DNA from: Anderseniella sp039978075
GTDB lineage: Bacteria; Pseudomonadota; Alphaproteobacteria; Rhizobiales; Aestuariivirgaceae
Direction: 5' to 3'
Assembly: GCA_039978075.1 (NCBI GenBank)
Contig: JBDWCA010000007.1
Location: 124,001-188,000 of the forward strand
DNA: 64,000 nucleotides
Below the pieces are notes generated by a model. The model saw nothing but the letters and a program-made list of their open reading frames with translations. It was not told where the DNA came from and did no database searches. Positions 43,342 to 52,401 of the stretch are shown one piece after another; position 1 is the first letter of the stretch; each line of letters opens with the position of its first letter. The position numbers were made by a program, and so were the translations under genes.

Positions 43342-43359
43342 GGTGAAAATCGTTTCACC
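43342..43359. promoter_or_regulatory. inverted repeat upstream of manC
   Basis: GGTGAAA and TTTCACC form perfect 7-bp arms around ATCG, 58 bp upstream of the manC start. A second, weaker hairpin (GTAAAG-AAG-CTTTAC, 43264-43278) lies just after the nusG-like gene. Both could be operator or leader structures of the manC unit. No cognate regulator is encoded nearby. Confidence 0.4.
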
Positions 43360-43416
43360 CGGAGTGCGGTAGCCATTGCCTGAATTGTGAAATCAACAAA
43401 TGTGTCTGACAGATAA

Positions 43417-44898
43417 ATGAACAGCAAAACCAATCTCGTGCCAGTCGTTCTGTGCGGTGGGGCAGGGACACGATTGTGGCCATTGAGCCGGCAGGCGTTT
43501 CCGAAACAGTTTGCTGTAGAGGTAGGACAACAGTCCCTTCTTGATCTTACCCTGGCCAGGATCAACAGGCTCGAGGGAGTTGCATCCTGCGTGGCGGTTA
43601 CGGGTGAAGATTATCGCTTCATGGTCGCAGAAGCGCTTGCCAATGCGGGGTTGCCGGGTTCGATCCTGCTGGAGCCGGCGGCGCGCAATACTGCGCCTGC
43701 GTTATGTGCTGCAGCACTGCAGATTGCCAAGTCGGACCCTGATGCGATCATGGTAATACTGCCATCGGATCATTTTGTTGCAGACATCGACAGATTCGCT
43801 GCCGCCATCTCCAATGCGACACGTCTGGCGCAGGAAGGATGGTGGGTGACCTTGGGCATTCGCCCAACCAAGCCGTCTTCGGCTTATGGCTATATTGAAC
43901 CGGGATCAATGATTGCAGATCATGGTTCTGCAGCCCAGGTGTCACAGTTTCTGGAAAAGCCGGATGTCAAAAAAGCCGAGGCACTGATCAGAGAAGGGTG
44001 TGTCTGGAACGCCGGCATCTTCGTCGTCAAGGCCGGCACGGCGGCTGATCTTGTTGCAAAGCATGCGCGCGAAATTCATGACGCCGTGCAGGTCGCAGTT
44101 GAAAATATCGCCGTCGACAACCAGTTCTACCGATTGCAGCCAGACGCCTTTTCTGCAAGCCCGTCGATTTCCATCGATTATGCGGTGCTGGAAAAAGAAA
44201 GCCGTGTTGCCGTTGTCCCCTACGAGGGCGACTGGTCGGACCTTGGTTCCTGGGATGCTGTTGCAGGTGTGCATGCAGCTGATGACAGAGGCAATCGATC
44301 GGACGGAGATGCCTGGTTTTCAAGTTCGGAACACTGCTTCGTCCATAGCCCTGACAAACTCACGGTGGTGCTGGGGCTGAAGGATGTCGTTGTGGTGGAT
44401 ACGCCTGATGCGTTGCTGGTCACCAGCAGGGACCAGGTCGAGCAGGTCAAGAGCGTTGTCGACGATCTCAGAGCGGCTGAGCGCCGTGAGTTGACCGATC
44501 ACCGAAAAGTTGCCCGCCCGTGGGGAACATTTGAAGGTATTGACCGGGGCGAGCGGTATCAGGTCAAGCGCATCACGGTAAAACCGGGCGCGCAGTTGTC
44601 GCTGCAATACCATCACCATCGGGCCGAACACTGGATCGTGGTCAAGGGCATCGCGAAAGTTACCCGCGGTGAGGAAACTTTTTTGCTGCGTGAAAACGAG
44701 TCAACCTACATTCCGCTGGGCGCCGTTCACAGGATGGAGAACCCCGGCAAGACCATGCTGGAACTGATCGAAGTGCAGTCCGGATCCTATCTGGGTGAAG
44801 ATGATATTGTGCGGGTTGAAGACGTCTACGGGCGTGAAGCCGAACCGGGCCCTGCCAAACCGACCAGACCATCGGTCGGCAAGGGGGGCCCAAAATGA
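43417..44898 (+). CDS. manC: mannose-1-phosphate guanylyltransferase / mannose-6-phosphate isomerase
   Basis: Bifunctional enzyme of 493 aa (ManC/XanB/AlgA type). The N-terminal nucleotidyltransferase has LCGGAGTRLWPLSRQAFPKQF, followed by LEPAARNTAPALCAAAL and FLEKPDVKKAEALI; the C-terminal type II phosphomannose-isomerase cupin has RPWGTFEGIDRGERYQVKRITVKPG and LSLQYHHHRAEHWIVVKG. It makes GDP-mannose in the cytosol, the precursor for Gmd and Fcl encoded about 5-6 kb downstream and for mannose residues in the polymer. The initiating transferase gene overlaps its 3' end by 4 bp. Confidence 0.92.
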   Translation: MNSKTNLVPVVLCGGAGTRLWPLSRQAFPKQFAVEVGQQSLLDLTLARINRLEGVASCVAVTGEDYRFMVAEALANAGLPGSILLEPAARNTAPALCAAALQIAKSDPDAIMVILPSDHFVADIDRFAAAISNATRLAQEGWWVTLGIRPTKPSSAYGYIEPGSMIADHGSAAQVSQFLEKPDVKKAEALIREGCVWNAGIFVVKAGTAADLVAKHAREIHDAVQVAVENIAVDNQFYRLQPDAFSASPSISIDYAVLEKESRVAVVPYEGDWSDLGSWDAVAGVHAADDRGNRSDGDAWFSSSEHCFVHSPDKLTVVLGLKDVVVVDTPDALLVTSRDQVEQVKSVVDDLRAAERRELTDHRKVARPWGTFEGIDRGERYQVKRITVKPGAQLSLQYHHHRAEHWIVVKGIAKVTRGEETFLLRENESTYIPLGAVHRMENPGKTMLELIEVQSGSYLGEDDIVRVEDVYGREAEPGPAKPTRPSVGKGGPK

Positions 44899-46214
44899 TT
44901 TCTCCACCAAGAGTAGCGAGCGATCGGGCGCAGGTTGCGGCGAGGGGAAAGGATATCAAAAATCGCGAGCCTATGCGACTGGTGACCCGGATCCGCTTCC
45001 AGTTGATAGGTGGCCTGTTATTCGCCGTCATTGTGCCGGGGATCGCCCGCTGGCCAGCCTCCAGCCTGGTTCCCGGATCGGGCATCGATTCCCTGCAATC
45101 TGCAATGCTGGGCTCCATGCTGGCACTTTTTCTGGGCTATTGGGCGCTACGACAGATGATTGCCTATCCCGGTGTCCAGGCAACGCAATACATAGCACCT
45201 GCATTTGCCATCTCCTATTCCATCATCATCATAATGTTCTTCTTTCTGCGAATAGACTATTCGCGCTACCAGTTTGGTGCCAGCTTCATAGTTGCGGTCG
45301 TCTGGTTCTATGCGTGCTTTTTTCTCGCGCGGCGGGCACTGCTGCAAAGCTTCGCCCTGGTTGAGACAGGCGATACCAAGGGTCTGAAAGACCTGGATGC
45401 CGTCAACTGGTTCAGCCTGCGGAAACCTGTTGCTCCCAACCGGCGGGTCGACGGCATAGTTGTCGACCTCAGGTCTGACCTGTCAGATGACTGGAACAGG
45501 TTTCTTGCCGACAGTGCGCTGAAAGGAATTCCGGTCTATCATGTGAAACAGATGGCTGAGGCGTTGACCGGCAAGGTAGAGATTGAGCATCTGTCTGAAA
45601 ACAGCCTCGGATCCGTCCTGCCATCGCTGTTGTATCTGAGGTTGAAGCGCCTGGTTGATCTTGGGCTGGCTGTCGTCCTGGCGCCATTCTTTTTGATTAT
45701 TGTGGCCCTGGCGGCAATCGTCGTGAAACTTGACTCGAAAGGGCCGGCGTTTTTTCTGCAGCCGCGCATGGGCTTCAGGGGTGAGCCGTTCAGGATGATC
45801 AAGCTTAGAACGATGAAAGTGGACGCGCAAAAAACGGGTGGTAATTTCACCGAGGACAATGATCCTCGCATTACCAGAATAGGGCGTTATTTGCGCAAGT
45901 ATCGAATTGATGAGTTCCCCCAGATCATCAATATTTTTGCAGGCCAGATGAGCTGGATCGGACCTCGGCCGGAGGCGCTGGAGTTGTCGGACTGGTATCA
46001 ACGCGACATTCCGTTTTACAGGTATCGGCACATTGTGCGCCCGGGTCTGTCGGGCTGGGCACAGGTGCATCAGGGCAATGTGGCGCAGGTAGAACAGGCA
46101 ACCCACAAGCTGCACTATGATTTTTATTACATTAAACACTTTTCACCGTGGCTAGATGCGCTTATCACAGCGAAAACAATCTGGACTGTCTTGACCGGGT
46201 TCGGATCCAAGTGA
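44895..46214 (+). CDS. polyprenyl-phosphate sugar transferase (WcaJ/ExoY family)
   Basis: Phosphoglycosyl transferase of 439 aa that starts repeat-unit assembly by transferring a sugar-1-phosphate to undecaprenyl phosphate. The N-terminal ~150 residues hold four to five membrane helices, then a CoA-binding-like domain; the catalytic part starts at RLVDLGLAVVLAPFFLIIVAL (re-entrant helix). The family blocks are KGPAFFLQPRMGFRGEPFRMIKLRTM, DDP-type DNDPRITRIGRYLRKYRIDEFPQIINIF (with the catalytic Asp-Glu pair in IDEFPQ) and GPRPEAL...RPGLSGWAQV. Which sugar is transferred first (glucose, galactose or fucose) is not evident. Confidence 0.9.
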   Translation: MISPPRVASDRAQVAARGKDIKNREPMRLVTRIRFQLIGGLLFAVIVPGIARWPASSLVPGSGIDSLQSAMLGSMLALFLGYWALRQMIAYPGVQATQYIAPAFAISYSIIIIMFFFLRIDYSRYQFGASFIVAVVWFYACFFLARRALLQSFALVETGDTKGLKDLDAVNWFSLRKPVAPNRRVDGIVVDLRSDLSDDWNRFLADSALKGIPVYHVKQMAEALTGKVEIEHLSENSLGSVLPSLLYLRLKRLVDLGLAVVLAPFFLIIVALAAIVVKLDSKGPAFFLQPRMGFRGEPFRMIKLRTMKVDAQKTGGNFTEDNDPRITRIGRYLRKYRIDEFPQIINIFAGQMSWIGPRPEALELSDWYQRDIPFYRYRHIVRPGLSGWAQVHQGNVAQVEQATHKLHYDFYYIKHFSPWLDALITAKTIWTVLTGFGSK

Positions 46215-46233
46215 CACAAGGAAGAGTATTGGC

Positions 46234-47589
46234 ATGAAACTGGCAGTCATCGGTGCTGGATATGTTGGACTGGTTTCGGCTGCGTGCTTTGCAGAGTTCG
46301 GGTTTTCCGTCACTTGCATTGACAAGGAAGTCGATAAGATTACTGCGCTTGAAGCAGGTAAAATTCCGATCTATGAGCCGGGCCTCGATCAAATCGTTCA
46401 CAGTAATTTTGAAGCTGGCCGCCTGACTTTTTCCGTCGATCTCCAGTCTGCCGTGGCAGATGCAGATGTGGTGTTTATTGCGGTTGGAACGCCGACGAGG
46501 CGTGGCGAAGATGCTGCGGATTTGTCTTATGTGTTCGGAGCAGGTGCTGAGATCGCCGACGCCATGCAGGGCTTCACCGTTGTAGTAACCAAATCGACCG
46601 TTCCTGTAGGCACGGCGGCGAAGCTAAAAGATCTGATTTTGAAGACGCGTCCCAAAGCGGACTTTGAAGTGGCGTCCAATCCTGAATTCTTACGTGAAGG
46701 GTCTGCGGTCGAAGACTTTCTGCGGCCGGATCGCATTGTGTTGGGTGTGAGTTCAAAGCGGGCTGAAGCGCCGTTGCGGCAATTGTACCGGCCGCTGACA
46801 CAAATGGATGTGCCGATTGTATTTACCTCCTGCCAGGCGGCTGAAGTCATTAAGTATGCCGCCAATACCTATCTTGCCACCCGGATCGGGTTTGTGAACC
46901 AACTCGCAGATCTGTGTGAAAAAGTTGATGCAGATATTACTCACGTAACCCGGGGAATGGGACTCGACAAGCGAATTGGCCAGCACTATCTGCAGCCTGG
47001 GCCTGGATTTGGAGGGTCGTGTTTCCCGAAGGATACAAGGGCACTTATGGTGACAGCCCGCGAACACAAGGCCCCATTTACGGTTGTTGAGGAGGTTGTC
47101 GAAGCCAACGAACGGCGCAAGCGCAGCCTGACCGAGCGGGTCACAAATGCAGTTGGCGGCGACCTGCAAGGCAAGCGCATTGCGGTTCTGGGGATCGCGT
47201 TCAAGGCAGATACTGATGATATTCGTGATGCGGCCTCACTTGTGCTGATCCCTGAAATTCAAGCAGGCGGCGCCGTTGTGGCCGCGTATGATCCGGCGGC
47301 CATGGAAAATGGCCGCAGGCAGTTTGACGACGTGCAATGGTGCGCTGATGCCTATTCTGCCGCCATGGATGCTGCAGCCGTGGTCATCCTGACGGAATGG
47401 AACGAGTTTCGCGGTCTGGACTTTACCAGACTGGCAAAATCTATGCGGGTGCCGGTGATGGTGGATTTTCGCAACCTGTTCTCGCTGCAGGATGTCGAAA
47501 ACAGCGGCCTTGTTTACCATTCATTAGGCAGGGCGCAACATGATCAAACCAGTGGTACAGACAGGATTGCCCTGATTCGGTCGAGTTGA
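46234..47589 (+). CDS. ugd: UDP-glucose 6-dehydrogenase
   Basis: NAD-dependent four-electron dehydrogenase of 451 aa making UDP-glucuronate. The Rossmann motif GAGYVGLVSAACFAEFG is at 7-24, KSTVPVGTAAKL and SNPEFLREGSAVEDF follow, and the catalytic cysteine lies in GFGGSCFPKDTRAL near 263, with the second nucleotide domain from about 310 (AVLGIAFKADTDDIRDAASL). GDP-mannose dehydrogenase shares the motifs, but EFLREGSAV and the overall length fit UDP-glucose dehydrogenase better. It supplies the uronic acid for the polymer. Confidence 0.87.
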   Translation: MKLAVIGAGYVGLVSAACFAEFGFSVTCIDKEVDKITALEAGKIPIYEPGLDQIVHSNFEAGRLTFSVDLQSAVADADVVFIAVGTPTRRGEDAADLSYVFGAGAEIADAMQGFTVVVTKSTVPVGTAAKLKDLILKTRPKADFEVASNPEFLREGSAVEDFLRPDRIVLGVSSKRAEAPLRQLYRPLTQMDVPIVFTSCQAAEVIKYAANTYLATRIGFVNQLADLCEKVDADITHVTRGMGLDKRIGQHYLQPGPGFGGSCFPKDTRALMVTAREHKAPFTVVEEVVEANERRKRSLTERVTNAVGGDLQGKRIAVLGIAFKADTDDIRDAASLVLIPEIQAGGAVVAAYDPAAMENGRRQFDDVQWCADAYSAAMDAAAVVILTEWNEFRGLDFTRLAKSMRVPVMVDFRNLFSLQDVENSGLVYHSLGRAQHDQTSGTDRIALIRSS

Positions 47590-47631
47590 CCTGGATGGTG
47601 CAATCGCCCCATCCAGAAGTGAGACAGCTTA

Positions 47632-48039
47632 GTGAATTCGTATCCGTTGTCCAAGGTGCGTCCCCTTACAAAGATACTCATGGTGTGTTTGTGGACCATG
47701 ATAGCAGTGAGTATCAGTTTCATTATCCATTTCGGCCTCTTCTCGAAGCCACCATTGTCATGGCTTTTGCTCGGATTATCGCGGTTTGATCTTGTGCTGC
47801 ATGCGTTGGCATTTGCGTGTCTTGCGATACCATCGTTCATGTTGTTCCGATCCATGTTCACAACTGCAGTGAGTATATTTGCACTGGGTGTCGGGTTGGA
47901 GATGGCGCAATGGACGACAATTTCTCGTGAAGCCTCCGTGGCTGATCTGGCCGCCAACTGTCTGGGTATTGCATGTGCTGCGTTCATTGTAGTGATGTTG
48001 AAGAGAGCGGATTTTGCGATTCTCCGGTCTGCCCCATAG
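47632..48039 (+). CDS. VanZ-like membrane protein
   Basis: A 135-residue protein with about four helices in the VanZ-like pattern: a helix around 15-33, an LVLHALAFACLAI helix, then GVGLEMAQWTTISREASVADLAANCLGIACAAF, where the E-x-Q and D-x-x-x-N residues are the conserved family positions. GTG 47632 is used; an in-frame ATG at 47680 would cut the first helix. VanZ-like proteins occur beside many polysaccharide and glycopeptide-resistance genes but have no settled biochemical role. Confidence 0.75.
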   Translation: MNSYPLSKVRPLTKILMVCLWTMIAVSISFIIHFGLFSKPPLSWLLLGLSRFDLVLHALAFACLAIPSFMLFRSMFTTAVSIFALGVGLEMAQWTTISREASVADLAANCLGIACAAFIVVMLKRADFAILRSAP

Positions 48040-48071
48040 CAACATCGGCTGTCATGAACCCATGTTGCTAT
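48036..48071 (+). repeat. 10-bp inverted repeat in the VanZ-gmd gap
   Basis: ATAGCAACAT (48036-48045) and ATGTTGCTAT (48062-48071) are perfect arms around a 16-nt loop, starting at the stop codon of the VanZ-like gene. No T-run follows. It may close the upstream transcript, but repeats of this size can arise by chance in a 64-kb window. Confidence 0.35.
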
Positions 48072-48205
48072 AGGACTTTGGAAACGATCAGGTTTGTGAT
48101 TTTTGGCTGACTCAATCGAGAATCATCCTGATCCAGGCACAGCGGTCTGACACAACTGGTCCACTCCGGCAGACAACCTACCCTTCTGAAAGGTCTTACG
48201 TAACT

Positions 48206-49267
48206 GTGAAACGCGCGCTGATTACTGGCATTACCGGCCAGGACGGGGCCTATCTGGCCGAACTCCTTCTTGCCAAGGGCTATGAGGTGCATGGTGTTAA
48301 ACGGCGTTCGTCGTCATTCAACACCGGGCGCATCGATCATCTTTATCACGATCCTCACGAACGTGGTGTGAAGATGTTCCTGCACTTTGGTGACATGACC
48401 GACGCTACCAACCTCATTCGATTGATGCAGGAAATCCAGCCGGACGAAGTTTACAATCTGGCGGCTCAGTCGCACGTGCAGGTGAGCTTTGATACCGCAG
48501 AATATACCGCCAACGCAGATGGCATAGGGACCTTGCGGCTTCTCGAGGCAATGCGGCTCCTGAAGCTGGGAGACAAGACGCGATTTTATCAGGCCTCAAC
48601 GTCGGAGTTGTACGGCAAGGTGCAGGAGATACCTCAGTCCGAGACGACCCCGTTTTATCCACGCTCGCCTTACGCCGCCGCAAAGCTTTATGCATACTGG
48701 ATCACCGTAAACTACCGGGAAGCGTATGGCTTTCACGCTTCAAACGGCATTCTGTTCAACCATGAAAGCCCGATCCGCGGGGAAACATTTGTGACCCGCA
48801 AGATCACCCGGGCGGTGGCGGCAATTCATCTGGGACTTCAGGACATGTTGTATCTCGGCAACCTCGACGCCAAGCGCGACTGGGGACATGCGCGTGATTA
48901 TGTGGAAGGCATGTGGCGGATTGTTCAGCACGATGAGCCGGATGACTTCGTATTGGCGACTGGCGAAACCCAGACGGTTCGATCATTTGTCGATGCGGCG
49001 TTCAAGGAAGTTGGCACTGATATCGAATGGAGCGGTGAAGGAGTTGAGGAAACCGGCACGGACAAGGCATCCGGGCGGCTTCTGGTAAGTGTCGACCCGC
49101 GGTATTTCCGCCCCACGGAAGTGGAACTCCTGATCGGTGATCCAAGCAAGGCCAAAGAGAAGCTTGGCTGGAGTGCCACGACGACACTATCGGAGCTGGT
49201 TTCAGAAATGGTTCGGGAAGATTTGAAGCAGGTGGCTGATGAGCACCGCAAAAACCGTCATGAGTGA
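48206..49267 (+). CDS. gmd: GDP-mannose 4,6-dehydratase
   Basis: Short-chain dehydrogenase/reductase-fold dehydratase of 353 aa converting GDP-mannose to the 4-keto-6-deoxy intermediate. The N-terminal motif is GITGQDGAYLAELLLAKGYEVHGVKRRSSSFNTGRIDHLY, typical of Gmd, and the catalytic region has STSELYGKVQEIPQSETTPFYPRSPYAAAKLYAYW with the Tyr-x-x-x-Lys pair in YAAAK. The gene starts with GTG. Fcl overlaps its 3' end by 29 bp. Together with ManC it feeds GDP-fucose synthesis. Confidence 0.92.
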   Translation: MKRALITGITGQDGAYLAELLLAKGYEVHGVKRRSSSFNTGRIDHLYHDPHERGVKMFLHFGDMTDATNLIRLMQEIQPDEVYNLAAQSHVQVSFDTAEYTANADGIGTLRLLEAMRLLKLGDKTRFYQASTSELYGKVQEIPQSETTPFYPRSPYAAAKLYAYWITVNYREAYGFHASNGILFNHESPIRGETFVTRKITRAVAAIHLGLQDMLYLGNLDAKRDWGHARDYVEGMWRIVQHDEPDDFVLATGETQTVRSFVDAAFKEVGTDIEWSGEGVEETGTDKASGRLLVSVDPRYFRPTEVELLIGDPSKAKEKLGWSATTTLSELVSEMVREDLKQVADEHRKNRHE

Positions 49268-50231
49268 CCCGGTCTTTTCTCTTCAAGGCAAGTCTGTCTG
49301 GGTGGCCGGTCACCGGGGCATGGTCGGCTCCGCTGTGGTTCGCAGACTGCAGTCTGAGGAATGTTCCGTACTGACGGCTGGCCGTGAAGATGCCGACTTT
49401 ACCCGCCAGGAAGAGGTGGAGAGGTGGATGAACGCCAACCGGCCGCAAGTGGTGTTTCTGGCAGCCGCCAAAGTCGGTGGCATTCAGGCGAACAGCTCAT
49501 ACCCGGCACAGTTCCTTTATGAAAACCTGATGATCGAGGCGAATATTATTCACGCTGCGTTCAAGACTGGTGTCGAGAAGCTGGTTTTTCTCGGGTCGAC
49601 CTGCATCTATCCGAAACTGGCGCCGCAGCCGATCCCGGAGGATGCTCTTCTAACCGGACCGCTTGAGCCGACCAATGAATGGTATGCCATTGCCAAGATT
49701 GCTGGCATCAAGCTGTGTCAGGCATATCGCAAGCAATACGGGTGTGATTTCATTGCAGCCCAGCCGACGAACCTGTACGGCCCGGGCGATAATTATGACC
49801 TGGAGACATCTCATGTGCTGCCTGCGTTGTTGCGAAAAGCGCATGAAGCCAAGCTGTCGGGAACCAGGACATTGACGGTTTGGGGGTCGGGTGAGCCGCT
49901 GCGGGAATTCCTGCATGTGGATGATCTTGCCGATGCAGTGGTATTTCTCGCCAAGCATTATTCCGGTGAAGGACACATCAATGTCGGTTCAGGAGAAGAA
50001 GTGTCAATTCGTCAACTGGCCGAAACTATCTGCAAAGTGGTGGGCTTCGATGGACAACTGGAATTTGATACGTCGAAGCCCGACGGCACACCTCGAAAAC
50101 TGGCCGATGTGTCGAAGTTGAAAGCTTTGGGTTGGGACGGCGCGCGGTCACTTGAGGATGGCCAGAAGGCCACATATCTCGACTATTGCCGAGAATACGG
50201 CCCAGCCACGTTGCAGGAAGATGCTCATTGA
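49239..50231 (+). CDS. fcl: GDP-L-fucose synthase
   Basis: Epimerase-reductase of 330 aa producing GDP-L-fucose. The NADP motif is WVAGHRGMVGSAVVRRL, followed by AAAKVGGIQANSSYPAQFLYENLMIEANIIHAA, the catalytic STCIYPKLAPQPIPED and YAIAKIAGIKLCQAYRKQYG, and HVLPALLRKAHEAK. ATG 49239 has AGGTGG in front and overlaps gmd; ATG 49260 is an alternative within the gmd stop region. The pair gmd-fcl makes fucose a near-certain component available to the polymer. Confidence 0.92.
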   Translation: MSTAKTVMSDPVFSLQGKSVWVAGHRGMVGSAVVRRLQSEECSVLTAGREDADFTRQEEVERWMNANRPQVVFLAAAKVGGIQANSSYPAQFLYENLMIEANIIHAAFKTGVEKLVFLGSTCIYPKLAPQPIPEDALLTGPLEPTNEWYAIAKIAGIKLCQAYRKQYGCDFIAAQPTNLYGPGDNYDLETSHVLPALLRKAHEAKLSGTRTLTVWGSGEPLREFLHVDDLADAVVFLAKHYSGEGHINVGSGEEVSIRQLAETICKVVGFDGQLEFDTSKPDGTPRKLADVSKLKALGWDGARSLEDGQKATYLDYCREYGPATLQEDAH

Positions 50232-50364
50232 CCGCAGTCAGCCGGCTCACTCGCATGTATTGCAGGAGTTATCCAACTGAAAGAGCTGCCGTAACCTGCA
50301 GCTGTCGGCGACTGTTCTGGCTATCCACAGGCCTGCCGTCATGTAGACAGAAGGGGTATCGAAA

Positions 50365-52293
50365 ATGTGTGGCATAGCCGGATTTTTCACGGGCTCAAAA
50401 ACAACGTGGTCTAACGGAAACAACTCCGTGCTCGATATGATGTCCGCAGCCATTGGACATCGCGGACCGGACTCAAACGGCACCTGGCGCGACCGCGCTG
50501 CCGGTGTTGCACTTGCACACCGACGGCTTGCGATCGTCGATCTTTCGCGCGCCGGGCACCAGCCGATGCATTCGTCCAACAAGCGCTACATCATTACCTA
50601 CAACGGCGAAATCTATAATCATGCCAGCTTGCGTGAAAAGTTGACTGCAGAAGGCTTAGCCTCGGCATGGCGCGGTACCTCGGATACAGAGACGCTACTG
50701 GCCTGTGTATGCGCCTGGGGTGTGGAGCGGACGCTGCGCGAGATTGTCGGCATGTTTGCGTTTGCGTTATGGGACAGTGAAGAGCGGGTGCTCACGCTTG
50801 CGCGGGATCGTATGGGTGAGAAACCGCTCTACTACGGTGTGCAGCGCAATACATTCATGTTTGCGTCCGAACTGAAGGCGATCCGCTGTCATCCGGACTT
50901 TGAAGGTGAAGTTGACCGTCGGGCGATCCAGCTGTTTCTGCAGTTTAATTATATACCGTCTCCGCGATCGATTTATTGCGGAATCCGCAAATTGCCGGCC
51001 GGTAGTTATGTGCAGATATCTGCTGGCCAGATGGAGGCTGAACCGACCGAGTACTGGTCTTTTGCCGAAGGTGCCGAACAAGCGGCCGGGCAGCGGACCG
51101 ACAAATCCATGACTGAAATGGCGGACGGGCTCGAGGCGGTTTTGGGCGCTGCCATAGAGCGCCAGCTTATGGCCGATGTACCCTTGGGGGCGCTGTTTTC
51201 AGGCGGTATTGATTCCTCAACCGTCGTCGCCTTGATGCAGGCTCGGTCAGCGCGCAAGGCGAAGACCTTTACGATTGGTTTCGAAGAACAATCCCATGAC
51301 GAGTCCGGTTATGCCCGGGCGATTGCAAACCACCTGGGGACAGAACACACCGAACTCAGGTTGTCAGGCAGAGCCGCGTTGGACCTGATACCCAAAATGC
51401 CGGATGTCTATGACGAACCGTTTGCCGATACTTCGCAGTTGCCAACCTATCTGCTTATGCAGTTGACCCGTGAGAATGTGACTGTTGCCTTGTCCGGCGA
51501 CGGCGCTGACGAATTGTTTGGCGGCTACAGCCGTTATTCCACGATCCCAAAATTGTGGCGGTCGATGCGAGCAGTGCCGTATCCGATACGGCAGTCGCTT
51601 GGTCGGGCTGTCGGCATGTTACCGGGCCGCTGGACCGGCGCTCGCGGCCGGCGTCTGGGCGAAGCCCTAGCTGGTGCCGCCAGTTGTGACGAACTTTATC
51701 TGGCGGCCATAACGCAGAACCCCCGGTCGGACGCCATTGTAAGGGGAGAAACGGCAGCTTGTGACCTGCTGACCGATCCGGACAAATGGCCGCTTCACGG
51801 TGAAGGGCAGGCCCGTGTGATGGCGCTCGACGCCATAACCTACCTGCCCGATGATATCCTGGCCAAGGTTGACCGGGCTTCCATGGCAGTGTCGCTGGAA
51901 ACCCGCGCACCGTTCCTTGACCGGGATGTGGTGGAGTTTTCCTGGCGGGTTCCCCAGAGAATGAAAATGCAGAACGGTCGTGGCAAACTGGTGTTGCGCT
52001 CCGTGCTGTCCCGCTATGTTCCCGATGCCCTGATCGAAAGACCCAAGATGGGTTTCGGTGTGCCCGTAGATGCCTGGCTGCGCGGTCCACTGGTAGACTT
52101 TACTGAAAATGCCCTGTCGCGGAAGCGGTTGAGCGAGGAGGGGTTCCTGGATCCCGATGCAGTTCGGCAGATGTGGAAAAGTCACCTCGCAGGTGACGGC
52201 GAGTACGGATACCAGTTGTGGTCAATCCTTATGTTTCAGGCGTGGCTTGATTCCGCCAGCTTCGGTTCCCTGGCGCAGGCCGAGGTTGCCTGA
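50365..52293 (+). CDS. asnB: glutamine-hydrolysing asparagine synthetase family protein
   Basis: AsnB-type amidotransferase of 642 aa. The N-terminal Ntn glutaminase begins MCGIAGFF with Cys2 as nucleophile and contains GHRGPDSNGTW, RLAIVDLS and YNGEIYNH. The C-terminal ATP-pyrophosphatase domain has LFSGGIDSSTV and LSGDGADELFGGYSRY. In polysaccharide loci such enzymes often amidate a uronic acid or amino-acid-linked sugar rather than make free asparagine; its location between fcl and the flippase supports that. The acceptor is unknown. Confidence 0.86.
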   Translation: MCGIAGFFTGSKTTWSNGNNSVLDMMSAAIGHRGPDSNGTWRDRAAGVALAHRRLAIVDLSRAGHQPMHSSNKRYIITYNGEIYNHASLREKLTAEGLASAWRGTSDTETLLACVCAWGVERTLREIVGMFAFALWDSEERVLTLARDRMGEKPLYYGVQRNTFMFASELKAIRCHPDFEGEVDRRAIQLFLQFNYIPSPRSIYCGIRKLPAGSYVQISAGQMEAEPTEYWSFAEGAEQAAGQRTDKSMTEMADGLEAVLGAAIERQLMADVPLGALFSGGIDSSTVVALMQARSARKAKTFTIGFEEQSHDESGYARAIANHLGTEHTELRLSGRAALDLIPKMPDVYDEPFADTSQLPTYLLMQLTRENVTVALSGDGADELFGGYSRYSTIPKLWRSMRAVPYPIRQSLGRAVGMLPGRWTGARGRRLGEALAGAASCDELYLAAITQNPRSDAIVRGETAACDLLTDPDKWPLHGEGQARVMALDAITYLPDDILAKVDRASMAVSLETRAPFLDRDVVEFSWRVPQRMKMQNGRGKLVLRSVLSRYVPDALIERPKMGFGVPVDAWLRGPLVDFTENALSRKRLSEEGFLDPDAVRQMWKSHLAGDGEYGYQLWSILMFQAWLDSASFGSLAQAEVA

Positions 52294-52401
52294 TGCTGGG
52301 TCAATCTGGAGAATTCATGATGCAAAATAAATTTCCCGGCACCGTTTTTCTGTCGCCGCCGTCCCGCTGTGGATTCCTGCACGGATCGGTCTTGTAGCTT
52401 C

